From positions 1 to 25,816 of IMG/VR virus record IMGVR_UViG_3300050120_000039: a DNA stretch of 25,816 nucleotides; one strand, given 5' to 3'. The position numbers and the translations under genes were made by a program. This DNA comes from a virus. Below, one piece after another: positions 16,782-21,640 of this stretch (position 1 is the first letter of the stretch; each line of letters opens with the position of its first letter). The notes beneath the pieces were generated by a model, which saw nothing but the letters and a program-made list of their open reading frames with translations, was not told where the DNA came from and made no database searches.

Positions 16782-16816
16782 TTCTTCTTGACGAAGAAAT
16801 TGTGATCTGGTACAAA
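16782..16816 (+). promoter_or_regulatory. Sigma70-type early promoter with palindromic -35 region
   Basis: TTGACG (16788-16793) and TACAAA (16811-16816) are 17 bases apart, with TGG as extended -10. The core TTCTTCTTGACGAAGAA (16782-16798) is identical over 17 bases to that at 9891-9907. It starts three bases after the sigma factor stop codon and drives the long early operon 16848-21640. Confidence 0.7.
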
Positions 16817-16847
16817 TACGAAAATGGTAGTACGATAGGAGAATAAC

Positions 16848-17150
16848 GTGGCAACAGAGGCATTTGCGAAGGTCATCGGGGATACGTGTGGGCGGCTTAA
16901 TATCGAAGCTAGCTCGCTGTATCATCTCGCTGAGTCGTTCCATGATACCGGTAACGAAGTGATGTATAATACGCTTACCAAGATGGCGCGGCGTATTGAC
17001 GTTCTCTCGACTACCTTGCATACCGCGCATGGTGCCGATGTGACCGCATATATCCAGGGCGTCGAGCAGGGTTCTCGGAACGTCCTTGCAGCGGCGCTCG
17101 CGGGGATCGAGGTTGGGCGTGGTGGCGGCGTGCACGAGACGAATAGCTGA
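16848..17150 (+). CDS. Early protein of unknown function (100 residues)
   Basis: The start is GTG 16848, preceded by AGGAGA at good spacing, and this is the first gene behind the 16782-16816 promoter. The product (MATEAFAKVIGDTCGRL at its start) is predicted by eye to be almost wholly helical, with Ala- and Leu-rich amphipathic stretches at about residues 1-35, 38-60 and 65-88, and a Gly-rich end. It has one cysteine and no membrane segment. I recognise no family. Being first in the early operon, it would be among the first phage proteins made. Confidence 0.65.
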   Translation: MATEAFAKVIGDTCGRLNIEASSLYHLAESFHDTGNEVMYNTLTKMARRIDVLSTTLHTAHGADVTAYIQGVEQGSRNVLAAALAGIEVGRGGGVHETNS

Positions 17151-17161
17151 TAGGAATACAC

Positions 17162-17491
17162 ATGGGTCCCTTGCAGCTTAAAATTCTTAAGACGTTAGCG
17201 CTAGCGCTTACAATGAATCGTCCGATGAGTGCGACGGAGATTGCCCAAGCACTCAAGGTAACGCCGGGATCTGTCTCTGGAGCGATTTCCGGGATGAGGT
17301 TCTATTCGGAGCGTCACTGGGTGAAACCTGCCGATAAGTCTTGTTCCAGATTGGAACGTAGGTATGTGATCACCGCAGATGGTGTGATCGCCCTAATGGA
17401 TCACCCGGTGACTATTCGGAATGTAACATGGGATGTTAAACCGTACTGGCGTAAATCTTTTGCACGGAATGATAGTCGATATCTGAATTGA
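17162..17491 (+). CDS. Winged helix-turn-helix DNA-binding protein
   Basis: The 109-residue protein has a winged-helix layout. A leading helix (QLKILKTLALAL) is followed by a helix-turn-helix (SATEIAQALKVTPGSVSGAI, residues 22-41), and then a short strand region with basic residues ending ERRYVITADGVIALM, the wing and closing helix. This pattern is shared by MarR-like and other small winged-helix regulators. It contains no ligand-binding or phosphoacceptor domain. The ATG at 17162 follows TAGGAA. As the second gene of the early operon it probably regulates phage or host promoters. The palindromic -35 elements at 9891 and 16782 are natural candidates for its site, but that link is a guess. Confidence 0.7.
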   Translation: MGPLQLKILKTLALALTMNRPMSATEIAQALKVTPGSVSGAISGMRFYSERHWVKPADKSCSRLERRYVITADGVIALMDHPVTIRNVTWDVKPYWRKSFARNDSRYLN

Positions 17492-17506
17492 ATACGGAGG
17501 TATCAG

Positions 17507-18043
17507 GTGGACGGGTTTACGATTGATGAGATCTGGGATGCATTACGTCTAGCCTGCTCACCCGCTGGGCTGGAGGCGAAACGTTTGATGCGCATCGATC
17601 GTTCGGACATTGAGACGGCGTTTCGGTTCGCCGCCGATATCCGTGAGAACCCGGAGGCTCATAAGATCGAGAAACCAGTTGCCCAAAAGGGTGCGGGGAA
17701 ACAGGTTGGGGTCAAGGGTGGTGCGGAACAGGTGTTCGTGTTCAATGGATTGGACGAGCAGACGATTCAGGATCTTCTGGGTCCGCTTGGCCCTAGTCTG
17801 GGTATTCTCTCGAAGGACGAGCGCGCTGAGTTTAAATTTTTCGATCACACGGCCCAGATGGCTGATCTGGTCGTCCTGGCGGGTAAGTTCCCCTCAAAGG
17901 CCCAGGCGAGGAAGAACGGCTTTCCTGGTCCGATCCCTAGCGGGTTATCCAGATTTGTGATCGGCAAGGGGAGCAAGCAGCTTATCCTATGGGTGGCTAA
18001 CCGTATGCAAGATGATGTTCCTCTTCAGGAGAAATGGCAATGA
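17507..18043 (+). CDS. Early protein of unknown function (178 residues)
   Basis: The start is GTG 17507 after GGAGG (17496-17500). The N-terminal part (residues 1-50) is helical, followed by a linker with a Gly/Lys/Gln-rich stretch (AQKGAGKQVGVKGGAEQ). The C-terminal half holds a segment SKAQARKNGFPGPIPSG and then FVIGKGSKQLILWV. The combination of SKxxARKNG and a later GK strand is faintly like a small RNA-binding or nuclease-like fold, but not enough to name one. There are no membrane segments. The gene ends in ATGA, overlapping the next start at 18040, so translation is coupled. Confidence 0.6.
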   Translation: MDGFTIDEIWDALRLACSPAGLEAKRLMRIDRSDIETAFRFAADIRENPEAHKIEKPVAQKGAGKQVGVKGGAEQVFVFNGLDEQTIQDLLGPLGPSLGILSKDERAEFKFFDHTAQMADLVVLAGKFPSKAQARKNGFPGPIPSGLSRFVIGKGSKQLILWVANRMQDDVPLQEKWQ

Positions 18044-18261
18044 CTGATAAACCCCCGTTCCGTCCTGGTGAACTCGTTGTCGGTGAGATTGAACCTTCTA
18101 TGAAGTTGGTGGTCGATTCATGCGTTTGGATCGAGAGCCAGGGTTTTGGGTTCGATTCTTATTGGTTGGTCTACGCGACCGATTTGATGGAAATCGACGA
18201 TCGACGTATCAGTGAATGCGGACCAGCCAGTTCGTATGTCCGTTATTCGGTGGAGTGGTAA
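18040..18261 (+). CDS. Small early protein, possible SH3-like beta barrel (73 residues)
   Basis: Two ATGs are possible. I choose 18040, because AGGAGA (18027-18032) lies seven bases before it and it overlaps the previous stop as ATGA. ATG 18034 is too close to that site. The product begins MTDKPPFRPGELVVGEIEP and is rich in strand-forming residues, with PGELV followed by MKLVVDS and SYWLVYATDLM. This resembles small phage proteins with a KOW/SH3-like barrel, a weak resemblance only. No cysteine motif or membrane segment. The next gene starts one base after its stop. Confidence 0.55.
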   Translation: MTDKPPFRPGELVVGEIEPSMKLVVDSCVWIESQGFGFDSYWLVYATDLMEIDDRRISECGPASSYVRYSVEW

Positions 18262-18262
18262 G

Positions 18263-18721
18263 ATGACGAAGAATCCATTTACATTAGAACAAATGAAACG
18301 AATTGATTCCACCTATGTGGATCGTTGCCATAAGAAGATCACCGAGGCCGTGGCGATCGTATCGGCGACGGGGAATGAACATCAGTGCCTATGGAGTGAA
18401 TTTTCCAAGCAAGCCACACCTTTGATGAAACTTTTCCTCACCGAGGGAAATTACAAACGCTTTGATTGGGAATCCGATCAGTCCGGATATTTCGCACATC
18501 TGGGGCATTTTTGTGAAGCTCCGGTTTGCGTGAGCATTACTTTCGCCAAGATCGAAGGGCATACCATTGTGTTCTGGCACGCTACCTCTGAGGTTGTCCA
18601 CCATGGGATGATCGAGGATTTCTTCAAGTCACTGAACACGAAAGCCACGAATACTGATGCCGGTAACTTCGTCAATATACTTCACGTGATCGAGAACAGG
18701 AACGCGAAGGAAATTAGGTAA
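18263..18721 (+). CDS. Early conserved-type phage protein of unknown function (152 residues)
   Basis: The ATG at 18263 lies two bases after the previous stop codon, with GGAG about eight bases upstream. Upstream in-frame ATGs fall inside the preceding gene and lack ribosome binding sites. The N-terminal half is helical with His and Cys residues. The C-terminal half contains a strand pair and the segment IVFWHATSEVVHHGMIEDFF (about residues 102-121). This FWHxTSxVVxxxMIExxx pattern resembles a small-protein family recurrent in phages, whose role I do not know. It ends TAATG, coupled with the 32-residue membrane peptide. Confidence 0.6.
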   Translation: MTKNPFTLEQMKRIDSTYVDRCHKKITEAVAIVSATGNEHQCLWSEFSKQATPLMKLFLTEGNYKRFDWESDQSGYFAHLGHFCEAPVCVSITFAKIEGHTIVFWHATSEVVHHGMIEDFFKSLNTKATNTDAGNFVNILHVIENRNAKEIR

Positions 18722-18819
18722 TGACAGAACATGAGTGGTTCGTTATGGCGGCTATTGCGCTTATTACGATTGCGGATGGATTTCTACTTGGCGGTCTTAC
18801 TCAAGGATGGTTCAAATGA
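18721..18819 (+). CDS. Tiny single-pass membrane peptide (32 residues)
   Basis: The ATG at 18721 overlaps the preceding TAA as TAATG and is preceded by AGGAAATTAGG. The product starts MTEHEWFVMAAIALITIAD and is mostly one hydrophobic segment (about residues 7-25), ending with a Gly-rich turn and a lysine. Its TGA stop overlaps the next ATG (ATGA at 18816). Coupling on both sides supports expression. Short single-span phage peptides often modulate the inner membrane or a host membrane enzyme, but no target is visible. Confidence 0.5.
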   Translation: MTEHEWFVMAAIALITIADGFLLGGLTQGWFK

Positions 18820-19073
18820 CCCGGCTCCTTATACCAAATACACAGAAAGAATATGTACATACCGTATATCCGGTTGATGTGAGCGTGATCACTGCGGCAG
18901 CGGATAAATTTAATCCTACGTTAACCTCGCCACGTTATCATGTTTTCGTTCGTATTGGTAATACGACGACATTCCTTGGTGAGTATAAGCAAAGATGGCT
19001 TGCTCATTTCATAGGCTTCTGGTACAGTAGTTCTTTCGAAAAACGTTTCAATGAGGACGAACGAAATGATTAA
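18816..19073 (+). CDS. Early protein of unknown function (85 residues)
   Basis: The start chosen is ATG 18816, which overlaps the stop of the 32-residue peptide gene as ATGA. An earlier in-frame ATG at 18735 would lie wholly inside that gene and has no ribosome binding site. The product begins MTRLLIPNTQKEYVH, has a beta-rich middle (YHVFVRIGNTTTFLGEY), and ends in a charged helix (FEKRFNEDERND). No cysteines, signal peptide or recognised domain. It overlaps the next gene start by eight bases. Confidence 0.5.
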   Translation: MTRLLIPNTQKEYVHTVYPVDVSVITAAADKFNPTLTSPRYHVFVRIGNTTTFLGEYKQRWLAHFIGFWYSSSFEKRFNEDERND

Positions 19074-19779
19074 GGTATTTCCCGATATCATCACCTTCAC
19101 CGGGGTGGACGATTTTACGAACCCCTATGAGATGGTTCGTCTATCCAACGAGTATCCGATGATCGAGTGGGGAGTCCTGTTCTCGCCGAAGCTCCAAGGG
19201 ACCGGTCGTTATCCGAGTCTGGAAACGGTGGACCGACTTGCTCATATGGAGATTCATACGGATCATATTGGCTTCCAACTAGCCGCGCATATTTGTGGTG
19301 GTCATAGTCGTGAACTCATTCGCACGGGAAGCATTCCGGAGATTGAGAAGTTTTTGATTCCCCAAAGAAAATTCAACGAGAAACGTTTCGTGCGCGTCCA
19401 GATCAACACGGCTGATCCTGATGTGCAGCCGGGCCATCTCTTCAATTGGGGCGAACGCCTGCGTCTTCGCGTTATCCTTCAGACCCGTGGAGATGCCTTT
19501 CCGCAGGATAACCGCGTGAACTGGCTCTACGATCGTTCTGGGGGCCGTGGAGAGGTCCCGGCGAGTTTCCCGCCTCTGGACCCCGCTACTTCGGACTCGC
19601 CCTTCTGTGGCTTCGCCGGGGGTATTACGCCGGATAACGTGGTCGAGGTGTTGGAGCGAATTGATGCACCGCTCGATACCCCGTATTGGATCGATATGGA
19701 GAGCGGAGTCCGGACTGATGATCTGTTCGATCTGGCGAAGTGCCGTCGTGTCTGCGAAGCCGTGTGGGGTGCGCCATGA
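19066..19779 (+). CDS. Phosphoribosylanthranilate-isomerase-like TIM-barrel protein
   Basis: This 237-residue protein has the outline of a TrpF-type (beta/alpha)8 barrel. The first strand and loop read ITFTGVDDFTNP, a middle strand LYDRSGGRG (about residues 153-161) matches the LxDxxxGGxG segment that carries the catalytic Asp in TrpF, and FAGGITPDNVVEVL (about 183-196) matches the phosphate-binding LAGGLxPxNV motif. WIDMESGVR follows, as in the family. The catalytic Cys of TrpF (KICG) is replaced, since the first strand reads TFTG, so a tryptophan-pathway role is doubtful. I choose ATG 19066 (AGGA eight bases upstream) over ATG 19051, which lacks a ribosome binding site. It overlaps both neighbours (ATGA at 19776). 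A sugar-phosphate or nucleotide-related reaction is possible. Confidence 0.7.
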   Translation: MIKVFPDIITFTGVDDFTNPYEMVRLSNEYPMIEWGVLFSPKLQGTGRYPSLETVDRLAHMEIHTDHIGFQLAAHICGGHSRELIRTGSIPEIEKFLIPQRKFNEKRFVRVQINTADPDVQPGHLFNWGERLRLRVILQTRGDAFPQDNRVNWLYDRSGGRGEVPASFPPLDPATSDSPFCGFAGGITPDNVVEVLERIDAPLDTPYWIDMESGVRTDDLFDLAKCRRVCEAVWGAP

Positions 19780-20378
19780 CCACCACGAAAGAACTCCTCA
19801 CGTGGGCGGCTGACTTGCTCGAAGGCTATGATCTCACGGGAACGGGATCTGGGCCAACGAAGAAGGAACAGCAAGAGCATGACACGAGGGTTGCTCTACT
19901 TCGCTCGCTTGATTCAGCGCTGAGAGAGGCACTAGAGCCTTTTAAGAATTGCACCCACGAGAACGTACAATCACAGCCGAGTGCGATCCTCTTTAGCTCG
20001 TCCGAGGGCGATGAGAATCGGGATTTCCGTATTTCCTTCGGTGATCTCTACCGTCTGGCCGAACTTCGCGCACCATCCTTATCGCGTCAGTCCCGTCAAA
20101 GAGATCAGACTATGGAGCCTGATGAGGATGTCGAGCGAGTCGGGCGCATTCTTTTCCGGCAAGCGCGTGGGCTTGTTTGCCCGCCAGCTAGTCAGAATTG
20201 GCGCGATTACGAGAACAACGCGATCGAGATTATTGAATCTCTTTTCGAGCCGCCGGAAGAGCCAAGCCAGTATTCGGACGAACTCTACAATGCCGATCCT
20301 GCTTGCAAACACGAAGTATATGCGGCTCCGGGTGGCGGCGTCAAATGCCGGAAGTGCCCAGGCTGGTTTTGTTACTAA
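19776..20378 (+). CDS. Early protein with C-terminal Cys/His cluster (200 residues)
   Basis: The ATG at 19776 overlaps the TIM-barrel stop as ATGA. The product begins MTTTKELLTWAADLLEGYD. Two helical regions (about residues 1-55 and 80-150) are rich in Glu and Arg. The C-terminus carries a Cys/His cluster, CKHEVYAAPGGGVKCRKC (about 177-194), a possible zinc ribbon, and an earlier CTH pair lies near residue 59. No catalytic motif is visible, and the soluble, charged composition suggests a protein- or nucleic-acid-binding adaptor. A ribosome binding site is not evident, so translation probably relies on coupling. I recognise no family. Confidence 0.6.
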   Translation: MTTTKELLTWAADLLEGYDLTGTGSGPTKKEQQEHDTRVALLRSLDSALREALEPFKNCTHENVQSQPSAILFSSSEGDENRDFRISFGDLYRLAELRAPSLSRQSRQRDQTMEPDEDVERVGRILFRQARGLVCPPASQNWRDYENNAIEIIESLFEPPEEPSQYSDELYNADPACKHEVYAAPGGGVKCRKCPGWFCY

Positions 20379-20392
20379 AGGAACAGAAAATC

Positions 20393-20734
20393 ATGATCGG
20401 ATCAACTGATGGGCCAACCTGCAAACACGGCTGGAATGCTTTCATGCGAGAGCGATGCCCAGAATTCCTGAAGGAAGAGGCAGAAGCGAGGAGCCAACTC
20501 GACATCACCGCACTGGCGCGCGATTACGCTGAACGCTGCGGCTGGAAGATGGTCATTCCAGGGAGCAGCGAGACGGGCTGGCGGAGGGTCCATGAGGATG
20601 ATCTGACGAAAGCTTTTCTTGCTTTTGCCAAAGAGATCAATAAGAGAGCCGCTGAGGTTGCTGAACTCGGCGTTCTTAACTTGGGTGGGCAAACGATTGG
20701 TGGTGCGATCCGTAAACTTGTCGAAAATGGTTGA
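20393..20734 (+). CDS. Early protein with N-terminal Cys/His pair (113 residues)
   Basis: The ATG at 20393 follows AAAGGAACAG at 11-base spacing and comes 14 bases after the previous stop, so this is one of the few small gaps in the operon. The product begins MIGSTDGPTCKHGW, which contains CKH as does the preceding protein. A further Cys follows at about residue 21 (RERC). The rest is an amphipathic helical region with repeated Ala/Glu/Arg. Weak sequence kinship with its neighbour's C-terminus is possible. It overlaps the next start by eight bases. No family recognised. Confidence 0.55.
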   Translation: MIGSTDGPTCKHGWNAFMRERCPEFLKEEAEARSQLDITALARDYAERCGWKMVIPGSSETGWRRVHEDDLTKAFLAFAKEINKRAAEVAELGVLNLGGQTIGGAIRKLVENG

Positions 20735-20915
20735 TCATTCGATAAAAGCGATTTGTACTAAACGCAATTGTCGCAAGAAAGCGACTGTGTTTGGGAAGTT
20801 CGCTGGGGGTCTCTGCCACGAGCATGCTATTGAGTTTTCGAAAGAGTTTGGCGTAGAGGAATTTCATCCAGAATATCGGGATGCATTCCGTATTACGAAC
20901 GGAGAGACAAAGTGA
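20727..20915 (+). CDS. Small Cys/His protein, probable zinc finger (62 residues)
   Basis: The start chosen is ATG 20727, which overlaps the previous gene by eight bases. An upstream frame extension has no ribosome binding site. Residues 9-32 carry the order C-x4-C, then C-x2-H (ICTKRNC and GLCHEH), with Lys/Arg around them, as in small treble-clef or zinc-ribbon DNA-binding proteins. The C-terminal part is acidic and aromatic (FHPEYRDAF). It ends GTGA, where the next gene starts. Metal binding is likely from spacing but not demonstrated. Confidence 0.55.
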   Translation: MVDHSIKAICTKRNCRKKATVFGKFAGGLCHEHAIEFSKEFGVEEFHPEYRDAFRITNGETK

Positions 20916-21235
20916 GCGAACCAAGAATTTTCCGTATGCATATCTTCGAGGCTAAGGGGAACCGGTTTGCCTTTACGTCAACATATTCCTATTTTCTGGA
21001 AGATGAGCCATCTCTCCCAGAGTCCGATTGCATCTTTTTCGCAATGAACTTCGGCGAGATCACCTATACGGGCGAGTGTCTGAATGTGCCATGCGTGGGT
21101 GATGAGATAATCTTCGAACACGTCAAGGGAGAGATCACGAGTCCACTTTTCTTCCATGGTGGTGCGACCGTCTATTATCTCAGTGGTCCTATTTTCGATG
21201 AAATTAAACTTGAAGAACAAGGAAATAAGGTATGA
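20912..21235 (+). CDS. Early protein of unknown function (107 residues)
   Basis: The start is GTG 20912, overlapping the preceding TGA as GTGA, with GGAGAGA upstream. The product begins MSEPRIFRMHIFEAKGNRF and is rich in beta strands, with a segment LNVPCVGDEIIFEHV (about residues 57-71) and then VYYLSGPIFDEIKLEE. PxVGDEI followed by a strand pair recurs in small phage proteins of unknown role. No membrane segment. It overlaps the next ATG (ATGA at 21232). Confidence 0.6.
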   Translation: MSEPRIFRMHIFEAKGNRFAFTSTYSYFLEDEPSLPESDCIFFAMNFGEITYTGECLNVPCVGDEIIFEHVKGEITSPLFFHGGATVYYLSGPIFDEIKLEEQGNKV

Positions 21236-21519
21236 CAGAACTTTCAGAACCCCAAAAGACCTATGAGTTGATGGATGAGCGTGCCAATGAATTGTTCGCT
21301 GCGAAGGACTCGCCGACATTTAATAATGAGATCTACATAGCCCTGATGGATGCCGTAGTTATCGGATGGGAATCGAGGGATCAAGAATTTGAGCGACTCA
21401 AGGCGATCGAAACAGTAGCAAGGGAACTCAATAAAGTCCCATGGTATGAGATCCCGCCGATCGAATTGCAACGTGCATTTACGGCTGCGCTTTTAGTTCC
21501 AGAAAAATCAAATGAATGA
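21232..21519 (+). CDS. Early protein of unknown function (95 residues)
   Basis: The ATG at 21232 overlaps the previous TGA, and AAGGTATG supplies only a weak ribosome binding site, so expression probably depends on coupling. The product begins MTELSEPQKTYELMDERAN. It is helical and acidic, with an alternating charged region and a Trp-containing segment (VIGWESRDQEF). It has no cysteine, membrane segment or known motif. Its last eight bases overlap the final small gene of the block. Confidence 0.55.
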   Translation: MTELSEPQKTYELMDERANELFAAKDSPTFNNEIYIALMDAVVIGWESRDQEFERLKAIETVARELNKVPWYEIPPIELQRAFTAALLVPEKSNE

Positions 21520-21640
21520 AATCATAAATGCGTTAGCCATAGTGGCATCGGAGAATCTTTTCGTACGTCAGCGTAATAGCAAGAAGATCCACAAACATCG
21601 TCGTGGTTCATATAAGCCAGGACAACCGAAGGGCGCTTAA
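21512..21640 (+). CDS. Tiny strongly basic protein (42 residues), last of the early block
   Basis: The ATG at 21512 overlaps the end of the previous gene by eight bases. The product begins MNEIINALAIVASENLFVRQ, then becomes very basic: RNSKKIHKHRRGSYKPGQ, with about one Lys/Arg/His in two residues over this stretch. A short amphipathic helix plus a basic tail would fit a nucleic-acid-binding or RNA-polymerase-binding peptide, but no homologue is recognised. Its TAA lies within TTAA (21637-21640) and shares the palindrome with the stop of the convergent gp5 gene. No terminator fits between them. Confidence 0.45.
   Translation: MNEIINALAIVASENLFVRQRNSKKIHKHRRGSYKPGQPKGA

Noticed and set aside
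16776-17256. Several minus-strand frames of 79 to 119 codons opposite the first early genes
   Set aside because: They are antisense to well-spaced plus-strand genes with ribosome binding sites, and their Arg/Ser/Pro-rich composition is typical of shadow frames.
19066-19779. A phage-borne tryptophan biosynthesis enzyme (TrpF)
   Set aside because: The catalytic cysteine motif KICG is replaced and no other tryptophan gene is near, so only the fold is claimed.
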